Positions 8,473 through 18,121 of a stretch of 64,000 bases of DNA are shown here, in pieces (position 1 is the first letter of the stretch; the number at the start of each line of letters is the position of its first letter). The DNA comes from Parabacteroides sp. An277 (GTDB lineage Bacteria; Bacteroidota; Bacteroidia; Bacteroidales; Tannerellaceae), in the NCBI RefSeq assembly GCF_002159645.1, contig NZ_NFJB01000020.1:1-64000 (forward strand), written 5' to 3'. The notes beneath the pieces are model-generated. The model did not search any database. It saw only the letters and a program-made list of their open reading frames with translations, and was not told the origin of the DNA. A program made the position numbers and the translations under genes.

Positions 8473-9956
8473 GGCTGAAAAGTGATAGACACTCCTTTTG
8501 CTTGCGCTTTATCCATCAAGGTGCGGGAAGAAACCTCGACGCGCCCTTGCACAAACTCCGGTATGTTGTACGATTGCATGAACTCTACGTAAAAATCACG
8601 TGTCGGTTGCGGAAGGACAAAAGGTTTCGAAGCCACTCCCTCTTCCGAGATATGCGCTAAATAAGGACGGGTATACAACCCATCGCCTCGCCTGCTACTG
8701 AACACAATCCACCTTCCATTGCTACTCCACGCATGATAACTTTCTACATCGGGACTATTCACCTCCGTGAGGTTCCGGTTCTTACCCGTCTGCAAATCGA
8801 GCAAATACAAATCCGCTTCTTTATGCCAGATGGAAAAATTACCATAATCGAACAACGTATAGAGCAAAAAACGTCCATCAGGAGATACGCGCGGGAAAGA
8901 AACACTCCGCCCCCCGCGCAAAGCGGAATAAAGCGTATCGACTTCCGTTCCGAACGTACGCGTATCCGCATCGAACGAAACGGAGCAAAGGCTATATTTT
9001 ACTTTTCGAAACTCCCGGGGCATCTCCTGAGCCTCGGCCGTGCAGAAGTAAAGCTGCTTTCCATCTGCAGAGAAAGTAGGAAACGTTTCGAAGGCTTGTT
9101 TCGAGAAGAGGGCAGGCGAAGTCACCAGCTCATGTCGTTCACTATCATAGACTACGACATCCGATTCCATATCATATACCTCGATGCGGTTCGGGTCGTT
9201 CGGATGGAAAAATTGGCGGGTGGTATTGGTCGAGAAAGCCACAAATCGTCCGCCTGGATGCCAAGAAGGATAGACGAGATCGGAAATGGTCTCCGGCGTC
9301 TTCGTATCGAGCTTCTCTACTTCCTTACCCCGGACGAGATAGGTGCCTCCGAACTTCTGGCGCATGTGGAAAAGGAAAAGATCCGGACGCCGATTACAAA
9401 ACGAATGACAATTCATGCAATTCTCGCCCGTCTGGTAATTCTCCACAATGGGTGTCTCTTCAAACGAGGACAAATCGCGTTGGTAAATACCCAAATGATT
9501 CCAGAGTTCATATCCAGGAGCAATCCGTCTATACGCTAAATACCCGTCGATCGAATCCGGCGAAACATACCATTCGAAAGGACGATAGGCATGCCATTCG
9601 CCCGCTTTCCGCACGACAACCTCGACCTGAATCGATTCACCTACGGATGTTTCCAAGAGTTTTCGCCATTTAGCCAAGGGAATTGAGAAGGTATTCGCCC
9701 GATAAGGTACCTCGAAACTTTGCTCGCCGGAAGAAAAACGGGCTACAGCCTCTTCCACCTCCTCTTGCAAACCAAAACAGAGCGGTGCTATGCGTGGAGG
9801 AATCGTTACTTCCTCATAATCAGGCCATATGGATGGATATGCATCTATTTGCTTATCGATTTTCGGAAAGTGGCCTGTGCACGCTCCTAAACATAACCAT
9901 GCCATACAAAAAACATAGGCATAAATGGATTTTTTTATCGTTATATTTCTTTCCAT
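8469..9956 (-). CDS. TolB-like beta-propeller lipoprotein with a CxxCH heme-type motif
   Basis: This 495-residue protein begins MERNITIKK and has a lipoprotein signal ending LGAC, with the lipidated cysteine at 26. Residues 180-184 read CMNCH, a c-type heme attachment motif, in the context GENCMNCHSFC. The following region has repeated WD40/PD40-like blades (SWHPGGRFVAFSTN, TFSADGKQLYFC, RVSPDGRFLLYTLF, AWSSNGRWIVFSSRR), as in TolB. I place the start at 9956 rather than at the in-frame codon at 9983, because 9956 lies just past the upstream stop (9959) and gives a proper signal peptide. Similar propeller lipoproteins with this motif occur in Bacteroidales, but their function is not known to me. 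Whether heme is bound depends on a cytochrome c maturation system, which is not in this window. Confidence 0.85.
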   Translation of the reverse strand: MERNITIKKSIYAYVFCMAWLCLGACTGHFPKIDKQIDAYPSIWPDYEEVTIPPRIAPLCFGLQEEVEEAVARFSSGEQSFEVPYRANTFSIPLAKWRKLLETSVGESIQVEVVVRKAGEWHAYRPFEWYVSPDSIDGYLAYRRIAPGYELWNHLGIYQRDLSSFEETPIVENYQTGENCMNCHSFCNRRPDLFLFHMRQKFGGTYLVRGKEVEKLDTKTPETISDLVYPSWHPGGRFVAFSTNTTRQFFHPNDPNRIEVYDMESDVVVYDSERHELVTSPALFSKQAFETFPTFSADGKQLYFCTAEAQEMPREFRKVKYSLCSVSFDADTRTFGTEVDTLYSALRGGRSVSFPRVSPDGRFLLYTLFDYGNFSIWHKEADLYLLDLQTGKNRNLTEVNSPDVESYHAWSSNGRWIVFSSRRGDGLYTRPYLAHISEEGVASKPFVLPQPTRDFYVEFMQSYNIPEFVQGRVEVSSRTLMDKAQAKGVSITFQP

Positions 9957-9958
9957 TT

Positions 9959-11725
9959 TCAATTGAACATTACATAAAACCAATACGTCTCGCCATACGA
10001 ACGACGGAGTAAATTCGCCGCACTTCCGCTTCCCCGATTAGCCAATATCTGACGTTTAAAGTCTTTATAACGAGCGACCACCTCCGGATGCACGCCATAC
10101 GCATTCCACTTCGTACTATCGTTTTCGAAAGCCACGATAAGCGCTTCCTGGTAACGTACCGGAAGCGTAGGCAACGCATGGGTACCTCGGTATTCATCCA
10201 TCAGGGAGACGAACCGCCCCATGTCCTTGGCCAAAAGGAAATAACCCGCCAAATATTGGAAAGCCGTTTGTGCTTTTTCCGGATTAGCCTGAATCGGATT
10301 GATAAGTGCCATCACAAATTCATTTCCAGAGGTTATCATCTGCGAAGTATCTGCAGGCGAAGGCAAAAGGGCACGCCTTAATCCTAACTCCGCATCGGCC
10401 TCTACTTTTTCGTCATTATAGAGGAAAGGACGTTGCGCTTCGGCCCATTCGCGATATACGGGCGATTGTTCCAAAAGACGTAAATATTTATCGGCCACTG
10501 GATAAGCCCCCAAAATAAGATTCGTCTTCACCAGACGTTGAATCATCCGTACGTTATGACTCCCATGAGCCGATACATCACCCTCGAACGCCATCCGTTG
10601 CGAAAGAGATGTATTGCCGCACGTATAAAAAAGATCGCTCAAGAGAACAGACAACGCCTCCGTACGATTCCAAGGTACGCCCAACCCCTTCTCCGAACGA
10701 ATATCAAAACAGAAAAGATCGTCCGCCAACCGTCCCTCTTCAGCTAACGCCCGGCTAAGGAGCGTCATATAGAGGTAATTTGTCAAACGTCCCTCACAAT
10801 CTTGGATGATTTTATCCCATTGTTCCGTACGCGAATAATAGTCCAATTTCATATATGCCAATGTTTTCCAATCGCCATATTTGCTTACGCCCCAATAGGC
10901 AATCCAGATGAGGAGAAGGCATTCCGTTATCCATACACTCGTCCGCTTCCATCCTTTCAGCATCCAATTCCACTTTCCTACTAAACAACCCAAGAGAGTT
11001 AAAACCAATACCATCCACCAGGCCGCATACACCACAGAAGGCACATCGAGCTTCGGCATATAATAACGTATCGGCAGGAAAGAATCTCCAAACGAATTCG
11101 ACCAACCCATCCGATAAAATCCATACCCTATCGCTAACGCGATGAAAAGATAAACAAACGAAATGCGCCATTCGCCTCTTCCCTTTTGCCCTATTTCATA
11201 AAAGAAGAGCATGACGGCAAGCGGAGCAAAAGCAGCACCTCCCATCCAACTCAATAATCCGATGCACAACACGCCAACCAACACGCGCCCTACCCAAGGT
11301 TTCACATACGTATAACCCCATGCCATACCAACACAAAGGAGATATGCCATATTCCCCGCCTCGTTATAGTTGAAATCCAACGATGCCCAACATAATGCCA
11401 AGGCAGGCAACCATCCCCCAAAAGCTACATAACCAGAACCGGAAACACGCCTCAACCAAGCCCCCGTAAGGCAAGCGGAAGCAAACACTATAAAGGCCAC
11501 TATCAAAGCACCCAAGTAAGGATAAGCAAAGAATTGCACCCACGCTTCCGCGCACCATTCGCATACACCGCCCATCTTACTCGCCTTTTCTATCCAATAA
11601 GCTTTTGATAGTAAAAATAACTGGCTCTGTTCAACGTAAAAGAAATAGTACGCGAAATAGCTTTGCAAAAAAGCCCATATCGCAAGCCCCAACAATCCAG
11701 AAAAGATGTAAAACTGCTTTCTCAT
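9959..11725 (-). CDS. polytopic membrane protein (DUF6057-like)
   Basis: This 588-residue protein has a hydrophobic N-terminal half with about ten predicted transmembrane segments. Examples are residues 7-30 and then the segments around GALIVAFIVFASACLTGAW, MAYLLCVGMAWGY and VVYAAWWMVLVLTLLGCLV. The C-terminal half (from about 300) is soluble and helical, resembling a TPR-like domain with SRALAEEGRLADDLF and similar pairs. From memory this layout matches the Bacteroidales family DUF6057, but I could not check that. It begins 13 nt after the DUF486 gene and ends 2 nt before the lipoprotein start, so it is clearly cotranscribed. No enzymatic motif is visible. An envelope-associated role with the lipoprotein is inferred from operon position only. 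Confidence 0.85.
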   Translation of the reverse strand: MRKQFYIFSGLLGLAIWAFLQSYFAYYFFYVEQSQLFLLSKAYWIEKASKMGGVCEWCAEAWVQFFAYPYLGALIVAFIVFASACLTGAWLRRVSGSGYVAFGGWLPALALCWASLDFNYNEAGNMAYLLCVGMAWGYTYVKPWVGRVLVGVLCIGLLSWMGGAAFAPLAVMLFFYEIGQKGRGEWRISFVYLFIALAIGYGFYRMGWSNSFGDSFLPIRYYMPKLDVPSVVYAAWWMVLVLTLLGCLVGKWNWMLKGWKRTSVWITECLLLIWIAYWGVSKYGDWKTLAYMKLDYYSRTEQWDKIIQDCEGRLTNYLYMTLLSRALAEEGRLADDLFCFDIRSEKGLGVPWNRTEALSVLLSDLFYTCGNTSLSQRMAFEGDVSAHGSHNVRMIQRLVKTNLILGAYPVADKYLRLLEQSPVYREWAEAQRPFLYNDEKVEADAELGLRRALLPSPADTSQMITSGNEFVMALINPIQANPEKAQTAFQYLAGYFLLAKDMGRFVSLMDEYRGTHALPTLPVRYQEALIVAFENDSTKWNAYGVHPEVVARYKDFKRQILANRGSGSAANLLRRSYGETYWFYVMFN

Positions 11726-11738
11726 TACCCGTTCGGAT

Positions 11739-12113
11739 TTATTTCTTAAAAACCAAATACACCGCTGCCACCAGGAAAAGGAAAGCCAGCGCGTGGTTCC
11801 ACTTCAGCGTTTCTCCTTTGAAGGCTAACGAGCTGAAAACGACAAAAACGACCAACGTAATGACTTCTTGGATGACTTTCAATTGGATTAGGCTGAACGG
11901 TCCTCCATTATCCCGAAATCCCAACCGATTAGCCGGTACCTGGAAACAGTATTCAAAAAAAGCCAATACCCAACTAAATACAATCACCCCTATCAAAGGC
12001 AGATGTTCGAACCAACTGAATTGTTGCTTTAACTTCAGATGCCCATACCAGGCACAGGTCATGAAGATATTCGATACAATTAACATCAGTATCGTGTAAA
12101 ATCCTTGTTGCAT
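11739..12113 (-). CDS. DMT-superfamily small membrane protein, DUF486 family
   Basis: This 124-residue protein has four hydrophobic helices, near residues 5-22, 36-52, 83-98 and 105-122. The signature ANRLGF...G(P)FSLIQLKVIQEVITL is typical of the DUF486 family, which is related to small drug/metabolite transporters. These act at the inner membrane and may dimerise, and their substrate is not established. The gene sits 15 nt after the ttcA-like stop and 13 nt before the next gene in a tight operon. The length is complete for the family. No lesion is seen. Confidence 0.9.
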   Translation of the reverse strand: MQQGFYTILMLIVSNIFMTCAWYGHLKLKQQFSWFEHLPLIGVIVFSWVLAFFEYCFQVPANRLGFRDNGGPFSLIQLKVIQEVITLVVFVVFSSLAFKGETLKWNHALAFLFLVAAVYLVFKK

Positions 12114-12128
12114 GCTATACTTCTTTTT

Positions 12129-12881
12129 TTACATTTGTACTTCCTGAGGCAAATATTCCGTCTGAACATTCGTCATACTATTCCACAGACTATGGCGTAC
12201 ATCCGGCTGGATAGTTTCCAGTTCGCGAAAAATTCGTTTGATAGATGACCGGCTTGACAGATTCTCGTAAGGGCAATTTTTTACCTGTTTCTGATAATGT
12301 TGAAGTTGGGCAAGAGACACCAATTCCGCTTCTGAAATAAGACAAAGCGGACGAATAATCTCCATATCAAACTTCTTCATCCGTAACTTGGGAGGCATCG
12401 TGCCGAACGAACCTTGGTGAGTGAGATTCAAAAGCAGCGTCTCCAATATATCATCTTGATGATGCCCTAAGGCAATCTTACGGCATTCCATTCTTTTCGC
12501 GATTTCAAAAAGTGCTTTTCGTCGCATCCACGAACAAAGGAAACAGGGCGTACGGCGGGTATCGGTCGATGGATCGAATTCCGTCTCCTCTACTATCAGC
12601 GGAATGTTATATGCTTCACACGCCGTTCTAAGATAGGTTTCGTCCACCTCGTAAGGAATGTTGCGCATCCGCACATGCGCCGCCACGAGTGTAAACTTCG
12701 GGCGATAAATACGCGCACGCCGCCCCAGCAATTCCATCAATGCAAGCGAGTCCTTACCTCCAGACAGGCCAATCAACACCTTGTCGCCATCCGCAATCAA
12801 TCCATACATACGCAATGCCCGGACAACCTTCCCATCTAACCGTCTAAACAACTCCTCTTCCGTCTTCTTTGCCATATCCAT
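12129..12881 (-). CDS. ttcA: TtcA-like tRNA 2-thiocytidine synthetase
   Basis: This 250-residue PP-loop ATPase is predicted to install 2-thiocytidine at tRNA position 32. Seen in the sequence are the PP-loop SGGKDS (40-45), a CxxC at 113-116 (PCFLCSW), GHHQDD (139-144) and a third cysteine in NCPYE (203). Together these give the three iron-sulfur-cluster ligands of TtcA. I start the gene at 12881, not at the upstream in-frame codon at 12962, because the predicted -7 box (12896-12903) lies between them. An alternative ATG at 12875 is equally possible. The resulting leader is only about 8 nt. It is the first gene of the leftward run that continues through DUF486, the membrane protein, the lipoprotein and the amylase. 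TilS is less likely, as the cysteines match TtcA. Confidence 0.9.
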   Translation of the reverse strand: MDMAKKTEEELFRRLDGKVVRALRMYGLIADGDKVLIGLSGGKDSLALMELLGRRARIYRPKFTLVAAHVRMRNIPYEVDETYLRTACEAYNIPLIVEETEFDPSTDTRRTPCFLCSWMRRKALFEIAKRMECRKIALGHHQDDILETLLLNLTHQGSFGTMPPKLRMKKFDMEIIRPLCLISEAELVSLAQLQHYQKQVKNCPYENLSSRSSIKRIFRELETIQPDVRHSLWNSMTNVQTEYLPQEVQM

Positions 12882-12895
12882 TTGAAATAATGGCG

Positions 12896-12903
12896 CAAAA
12901 TTA
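12896..12903 (-). promoter_or_regulatory. -7 box for the ttcA-DUF486-amylase operon
   Basis: The minus strand reads TAATTTTG, a full match to TAnnTTTG, 14 nt from the chosen ttcA ATG. It decides the start-codon choice, because the longer frame would begin upstream of it. The -33 region is weak. Confidence 0.6.
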
Positions 12904-13013
12904 CGAATTATGAATTGAAAAAGGAAAGAGGCGGATTGAAAATTACACGACCTTGCCCTCATGGTTTGCTCCGTTCCGTTCTCATTCCTCTCATTGATGC
13001 CTATGAACGTTTC

Positions 13014-13093
13014 CGTTTATAACTATAATCGTTCGCGTTTATAACTATAATCGTTCGCGTTTATAACTATAATCGTTTTCGTTTATAACTATG
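13014..13093. repeat. 22-bp tandem array, three units plus a partial fourth
   Basis: The unit CGTTTATAACTATAATCGTT plus CG (or TT) begins at 13014, 13036, 13058 and 13080. The centre TTATA-AC-TATAA is a near-palindrome. It lies between the ttcA promoter region and the fucosidase terminator. The same core appears reversed in the array at 27213. Confidence 0.9.
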
Positions 13094-13131
13094 TTTGCTT
13101 TCAATCCTAACCATCCCCAAAGAGGCAGAAA

Positions 13132-13166
13132 GGCACGGAGTTCTTACCTTATCGCTTCTCCGTGCC
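13132..13166 (-). terminator. terminator of the GH29 gene
   Basis: GGCACGGAG (13132-13140) pairs with CTCCGTGCC (13158-13166), a perfect 9-bp stem followed leftward by TTTCTGCCTC. It lies 17 nt after the fucosidase stop. Confidence 0.7.
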
Positions 13167-13182
13167 CTCTTTTACCCTACTC

Positions 13183-15237
13183 TTAATCCGTAATCACCGA
13201 AAATTCAGCAATACCAGTTTGCTTCACATCGTCTACGTTACGAACAGAGACGAATTTCAGTTCTTTACCTTTTACCGGAGCAAAGCGGATTTCTTGCTCT
13301 ATCGGGTTGGCCTTAATATTCGAGAACTCACCACTAGCCACTTGCTTACCATCTACATAGAAACGATAACTCGAAATAATGCCTGATGCCCACCGGTTTT
13401 GATCAGGTGTATAATGGAATCCGGAGATAGTCTGCGGTTCCGTCAGATGAATCGTCAGCTCGCGCGTTCCTTCCGGCAAATAATAAACCGTATAGCCATT
13501 GCCATCGAAAAGAACTTGTGCCTTCTGGTCGGCTACTTGGTAAGAAGTGTTCGAAATGTCAAAGCGAGCAGTCTTCACAGGACTGTACTTATCGAAAGTC
13601 GCATCGTAGGCCACGGCCTTTACAGTGCCCTTTTGGTTCAAGACGAAGGGTTGCTCGTAACGGGTAGAAGTTTTCGTAGGTTCAGTACCATCAAGTGTAT
13701 AATAGATTTCCGAACCTTGGTCTCCTGCCTGAATAAGAACTTCATCTTTCTCATTACGTGTAATTTGTGGTTCCGTCAACAAGGCCGGAGCCAAGAAGGC
13801 TTCTACATTATTAATACAAAGCGGACCACGGGCATCGAGGAAATTCACCCGTAATTTTTCAGCATGAACCGTTTGGAAACGGACGATACGTTTATACCCG
13901 ACTGTGGTCGTTGAATCAACCGGTTGCACCGGTTTCCATTGCCCGTCTTGCTGGTATTCAATCGTAAACGAACGAACGCGCTGACCCAGTGGAATGTATT
14001 CCTGTATCAACACGCGGTTCACATCCGTCGCGCCCGGAAGCGTAAAGGTAAGTGTACCTTTCACGACGCCATCCTCTGTAGCCCAATAGGTATCCCAATC
14101 GCCATCCGTCACTTTCGAAGCCGAAAAGTTTCGCCCACGCGTATTGTCAGCTTCCACATAAGCTCCAGCCAAAAGATTCGTCTTCAAATCGTTTTGAATA
14201 GTCTGATACCACTCTATGGCACGGATAGAATCGCTCGGTGCAATTTTTCCATTCAATGCCACTGGGAAATTGAGTAAGAAATTCGCATTATGCCCCACAC
14301 TCCGGTAATATAAATCAACCAAATGCGGAAGCGACTTTAACAGATGGTCTTCCCGTTTATGATAAAACCAACCTGGACGAATCGAGACATCGCATTCGCC
14401 TCCCAACCATTTCTTTCCGTTCTCGTCGCCATAAACGCTATTACGGTAATCGCCTACGGCAGGCTCTGTATCAAAGAGGCTCCATTGCGTCGCGCCAGCC
14501 CATCCTTCTTCGTTTCCAATCCAACGAATATCGGGTACTGTCCCGCCGAAAATCATGGCCTGCGGATGTTTCGCCTTTATCTTTTCGCGCGCCTCTTCAT
14601 ATTTATAATAGGTCTTGGCGTCGATGGAGCGCGTCTCGCGGGCGCCGCCATAATAACCATCGCCTCCATTCGCGCCATCGAACCAATATTCAAACAACGG
14701 CCCGTAGTTGCTAATCAACTCTTCCATCTGGGCATGAAACTTGTCCACATAACCCGGCTCACCATAATTCGCGCTATTGCGATCCCATGGAGAGAGGTAA
14801 ATACCAAATTTCAATCCATATTTATGGCAAGCATCCGAAAGGTCGCGTACCATGTCGCCCTTTCCATCTTTCCAAGGTGAATTCTTCACCGAATATTCCG
14901 TCGTAGCCGTAGGCCAGAGGCAAAAGCCGTCGTGGTGTTTCGCCGTGAGGATAACGCCTTTCAGTCCGGCCGCCTTAATCGTACGAACCCATTGCTCGCA
15001 ATCAAGATCGGTCGGGTTGAACGTCGAAGCCGGCGTGTCGCCATACCCCCACTCCAAATCGTTGAACGTATTCAACCCGAAATGTACAAACGCATACGTT
15101 TCCAGCTTATGCCATTCCACCTGCTCGGGAGTAGGCACGGGCAAAACCGGAGCGGGAGCCTCTGCCTCTTGGCAAGAAGTCAAACCGAACGCAGCCAAAC
15201 AGGCTCCCGAAAGCAACAAATAATGAATCGATTTCAT
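13183..15237 (-). CDS. GH29 alpha-L-fucosidase lipoprotein with discoidin and chitobiase-type C-terminal domains
   Basis: This 684-residue enzyme is predicted to remove alpha-L-fucose from host or dietary glycans. The signal ends LTSC, placing the lipidated cysteine at 22. The catalytic domain (about 35-350) has the GH29 landmarks [31 protein letters not shown], and [10 protein letters not shown] with the nucleophile D187. A discoidin (F5/8 type C) domain follows at about 355-480 ([14 protein letters not shown]). Next is a chitobiase/hexosaminidase C-terminal-like beta domain at about 490-555 ([17 protein letters not shown]), then a second discoidin-like region to the end. This multidomain layout is common in Bacteroidales GH29 subfamily enzymes. 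It is monocistronic, with its own -7 box and terminator, and has no SusCD neighbour. Confidence 0.95.
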   Translation of the reverse strand: MKSIHYLLLSGACLAAFGLTSCQEAEAPAPVLPVPTPEQVEWHKLETYAFVHFGLNTFNDLEWGYGDTPASTFNPTDLDCEQWVRTIKAAGLKGVILTAKHHDGFCLWPTATTEYSVKNSPWKDGKGDMVRDLSDACHKYGLKFGIYLSPWDRNSANYGEPGYVDKFHAQMEELISNYGPLFEYWFDGANGGDGYYGGARETRSIDAKTYYKYEEAREKIKAKHPQAMIFGGTVPDIRWIGNEEGWAGATQWSLFDTEPAVGDYRNSVYGDENGKKWLGGECDVSIRPGWFYHKREDHLLKSLPHLVDLYYRSVGHNANFLLNFPVALNGKIAPSDSIRAIEWYQTIQNDLKTNLLAGAYVEADNTRGRNFSASKVTDGDWDTYWATEDGVVKGTLTFTLPGATDVNRVLIQEYIPLGQRVRSFTIEYQQDGQWKPVQPVDSTTTVGYKRIVRFQTVHAEKLRVNFLDARGPLCINNVEAFLAPALLTEPQITRNEKDEVLIQAGDQGSEIYYTLDGTEPTKTSTRYEQPFVLNQKGTVKAVAYDATFDKYSPVKTARFDISNTSYQVADQKAQVLFDGNGYTVYYLPEGTRELTIHLTEPQTISGFHYTPDQNRWASGIISSYRFYVDGKQVASGEFSNIKANPIEQEIRFAPVKGKELKFVSVRNVDDVKQTGIAEFSVITD

Positions 15238-15267
15238 ACCAATTGTATTTATTTAGAATTATTTCCA

Positions 15268-15275
15268 CAAATATA
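15268..15275 (-). promoter_or_regulatory. -7 box for the GH29 gene
   Basis: The minus strand reads TATATTTG, a full match to TAnnTTTG, 30 nt from the ATG. No obvious -33 TTTG is present. Confidence 0.6.
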
Positions 15276-15381
15276 CGGATAATGCGCGAAGATAAAACCA
15301 ACCTGCGGACTAAAAATTTCTCTTCTTCCGCAAGATACCGGTTTCAAGCGAAAACAAAGCACGTGAACAGGAAAAAGGGAG

Positions 15382-15603
15382 CCTCCGTCGCCGGGAAATT
15401 TTCCGACATGTCGGAATCATTCGCCACGTCGTCGGGAGACTTTCTGACATGTCGGAATCGTTCGCCACGTCGCCGGGAGACTTTCTGACATGTCGGAATC
15501 ATTCGCCGCGTCGTCGGGAAACTTTCCGACATGTCGGAATCGTTCGCCACGTCGCCGGGAGACTTTCCGACATGTCGGAATCATTTGCCGCGTCGTCGGG
15601 AAG
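15382..15603. repeat. 41-bp tandem array, five units
   Basis: Each unit contains the 12-bp palindrome CCGACATGTCGG (CT at the start of two units), followed by AATCATTCGCCACGTCGTC-like sequence. The GACATG core starts at 15405, 15446, 15487, 15528 and 15569, exactly 41 bp apart. A partial spacer precedes the first unit. The array lies between the GH29 promoter and the aspC terminator. Confidence 0.92.
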
Positions 15604-15624
15604 GAGGCGTGTCGAAATAGAAAA

Positions 15625-15663
15625 TGCACCCCAAAAGTTAGACACAAAACTTTTTGGGGTGCA
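15625..15663 (-). terminator. 12-bp perfect hairpin after aspC
   Basis: TGCACCCCAAAA (15625-15636) pairs perfectly with TTTTGGGGTGCA (15652-15663), leaving a 15-nt loop. Read leftward it is followed by TTTTCTATTTC, so it should terminate the lptF/G-ribBA-aspC transcript 26 nt past the aspC stop. The stem and the GTTAGACAC in the loop resemble IS3-family ends, but no transposase is near. Confidence 0.75.
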
Positions 15664-15689
15664 CTTCACTTTATTTTTCAGCAGGATAT

Positions 15690-16880
15690 TCAATGCAATT
15701 TTGCCAATGCTTCCCGGATGCGACGCATGGCTTCCACGATATTCTCGTCGGAAGTAGCATAACTCATGCGGATACATTCCGGAGCGCCAAAAGCGGCACC
15801 GCCTACGCAAGCTACATGGCCCACTTCGAGCAAATACATCGCCAAATCAGCGGCATTTCCAATCGTCCGCTTACCGTCCGTCTTGCCAAAATAAGAGCTG
15901 CATTTCGGGAAAAGATAAAAGGCGCCCTGAGGAATATTCACTTCGAATCCCGGAATTTCCTTTGCTAACCCCACAATCAAATCGCGGCGGCGTTGGAACG
16001 CCTGGCGCATCTCCTCGACGGGTACTTGCGTACCGGTGTAAGCTGCCTCGGCCGCCTTTTGCGAAACAGAGCATGGACCGGACGTATATTGTCCTTGGAG
16101 TTTGTTCACCGCCTTCACAATCCATTCCGGACCCGCAATGAAACCAATACGCCAACCCGTCATTGCATACGCCTTCGAAACTCCATTAACAATCACCACG
16201 CGATCACGGATTTCGGGAAATTGCGCGATACTTTCGTGCTTACCCATATAATTGATGTGTTCGTAAATCTCGTCGGCTATAACATATACCTGCGGATACT
16301 TGGCCAATACAGCAGCTAATCCAGCCAATTCCTCGCGACTATAGACCGACCCCGTCGGGTTCGAAGGCGAACAAAGAATCAACAGCTTCGTTTTAGGCGT
16401 AATAGCTGCCTCCAACTGCGCCGGCGTGATCTTGAAATCCTGCTCGATACCGGCCGGAATCGTCACGGGGACACCATCTGCCAACTTCGCCATCTCCGGA
16501 TAACTCACCCAATAGGGTGCGGGAATAATGACTTCGTCTCCTGGATTCACCAACGCCATAATCGTATTGCAAACCGATTGCTTGGCGCCATTGGCACATG
16601 AGATTTGCGCTGCGGTGTACTCCAATCCGTTTTCATTCTTCAGTTTAGCAACAATCGCATTCCGGAGCGCCGGATAACCCGGCACAGGTGAATATTTCGA
16701 ATAATTCTCGTCGATAGCCTTCTTGGCTGCCTCTTTGATATGTGCCGGCGTGTTGAAATCCGGTTCGCCGACGCTGAGGTTAATTACGTCGATGCCTTGC
16801 GCTTTCAGTTCGCTACTTTTCTGAGACATCGCCAGTGTCTCCGACGGAGAGAGTCTCCTTAATCTTTCAGATGTTTGCAT
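15690..16880 (-). CDS. aspC: class I pyridoxal-phosphate aminotransferase, aspartate type
   Basis: This 396-residue cytoplasmic enzyme transfers amino groups, most likely between aspartate and 2-oxoglutarate. The class I fold is visible as NLSVGEPDFNTP (34-45), the YSPVPGYPALR substrate loop (63-73), SPSNPTGSVYS (171-181), and D203 in IADEIYEH, which binds the pyridine nitrogen. SKAYAMTGWR carries the Schiff-base lysine K236, and a C-terminal arginine in CIRMSYA binds the substrate carboxylate. The length and motifs fit the Igamma subgroup of aspartate aminotransferases. It is 26 nt downstream of ribBA on the same strand and ends before a strong terminator, so it is the last gene of that operon. 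Substrate preference (aspartate versus aromatic or prephenate) cannot be settled from sequence. Confidence 0.93.
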   Translation of the reverse strand: MQTSERLRRLSPSETLAMSQKSSELKAQGIDVINLSVGEPDFNTPAHIKEAAKKAIDENYSKYSPVPGYPALRNAIVAKLKNENGLEYTAAQISCANGAKQSVCNTIMALVNPGDEVIIPAPYWVSYPEMAKLADGVPVTIPAGIEQDFKITPAQLEAAITPKTKLLILCSPSNPTGSVYSREELAGLAAVLAKYPQVYVIADEIYEHINYMGKHESIAQFPEIRDRVVIVNGVSKAYAMTGWRIGFIAGPEWIVKAVNKLQGQYTSGPCSVSQKAAEAAYTGTQVPVEEMRQAFQRRRDLIVGLAKEIPGFEVNIPQGAFYLFPKCSSYFGKTDGKRTIGNAADLAMYLLEVGHVACVGGAAFGAPECIRMSYATSDENIVEAMRRIREALAKLH

Positions 16881-16906
16881 GATGTATTAGTTTTATGTAT
16901 TCATTC

Positions 16907-18121
16907 TTATTTCACATTGTGTAACGTATGTCCCATCCGCTCCTTCTTCGTATGCAGATAAAACTCATTGTATGGATTCGGAGTAACTTCAATGGGCACA
17001 TTCTCGACTACAGAAAGGCCATAAGCTTCCAAACCGACCCGTTTCACGGGATTATTCGTCATCAAACGCATCTTTGTGATTCCAATGTGTTGAAGGATCT
17101 GAGCACCCACACCATAATCACGTTCGTCGGCCTGATGCCCAAGACAGATATTCGCATCAATCGTATCCATACCATTCTCTTGCAGCTTATAAGCTCGCAT
17201 CTTTTCCATAAGGCCAATGCCGCGTCCTTCCTGGTTCAGGTAAATCACCGCACCGCGCCCCTCTTGTTCAATCATGCGCAAAGCTTCATGCAATTGTTCG
17301 CCACAATCACAACGCATGGAACCGAAAATATCACCCGTCATGCACGACGAATGCACACGCACCAAGACCGGTTCATCGCCTTTCACATTCCCTTTGATAA
17401 TAGCTATATGCTCTAACCCATTGCTCTTCTGGCGGAACGGAATTAAACGGAAATGGCCATATTCTGTCGGTAAATCCACCTCTTCACCCTGCTCTACAAT
17501 GGATTCTTGCTTTAAACGATAAGCAATCAAATCAGCAATAGAAATAAGCTTTAAGTCATATTCATCTGCAAACTTACGGAGTTCCGGAAGACGAGCCATC
17601 GTCCCATCCTCGCTCATGATTTCCATCAAAGCTGCAGCTGGATAAAGTCCGGCCAAACGACACATGTCCACGCAAGCCTCCGTATGTCCAGCACGACGCA
17701 ACACGCCTTTTTCTTGAGCATAGAGCGGATTAATATGTCCCGGACGCCCAAAAGTTTCCGGTGTTGAAGCCGGATCCGCCAACGCACGAATCGTAGCTGC
17801 ACGGTCAGCAGCCGAGACACCTGTCGTACATCCTTCCAATTTGTCGATCGTAACCGTAAATGGCGTTCCCAATACGGATGTATTATTCATCACTTGGTGA
17901 GGCAAGTTCAATTCCTCGCAACGTGAAATCGTAATAGGAGCGCACAAAACACCGCGTGCATGCTTCAGCATGAAATTAACCTTCTCGGGCGTAATCTTTT
18001 CAGCCGCAATGATTAAATCTCCTTCGTTCTCGCGGTCTTCGTCATCTACTACGATAATAAATTTCCCCTCGCGGAAATCTTCGATAGCCTCTTCTATCGT
18101 GTTTAATTTGTACTCGTTCAT
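16907..18121 (-). CDS. ribBA: bifunctional DHBP synthase / GTP cyclohydrolase II
   Basis: This 404-residue enzyme makes both precursors of riboflavin: 3,4-dihydroxy-2-butanone 4-phosphate from ribulose 5-phosphate, and the pyrimidine intermediate from GTP. The RibB half (1-200) has [13 protein letters not shown] (24-36) with its acidic loop, and [10 protein letters not shown] (142-151). The RibA half (205-404) has the zinc ligands C260, C271 and C273 in [20 protein letters not shown], and [11 protein letters not shown]. Both halves look intact. The ATG overlaps the stop of the upstream lptF/G-like gene by 4 nt (ATGA), so translation is coupled. No FMN riboswitch is visible, as expected for an internal operon gene. 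Confidence 0.97.
   Translation of the reverse strand: MNEYKLNTIEEAIEDFREGKFIIVVDDEDRENEGDLIIAAEKITPEKVNFMLKHARGVLCAPITISRCEELNLPHQVMNNTSVLGTPFTVTIDKLEGCTTGVSAADRAATIRALADPASTPETFGRPGHINPLYAQEKGVLRRAGHTEACVDMCRLAGLYPAAALMEIMSEDGTMARLPELRKFADEYDLKLISIADLIAYRLKQESIVEQGEEVDLPTEYGHFRLIPFRQKSNGLEHIAIIKGNVKGDEPVLVRVHSSCMTGDIFGSMRCDCGEQLHEALRMIEQEGRGAVIYLNQEGRGIGLMEKMRAYKLQENGMDTIDANICLGHQADERDYGVGAQILQHIGITKMRLMTNNPVKRVGLEAYGLSVVENVPIEVTPNPYNEFYLHTKKERMGHTLHNVK

Noticed and set aside
15625-15663. Live insertion sequence
   Set aside because: Only a hairpin resembling an IS end is present; there is no transposase and no second end nearby.
15344-15810. Several overlapping frames across the 41-bp array
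   Set aside because: Multiple frames on both strands read through the repeats with no start signal. They look like low-complexity shadow frames.
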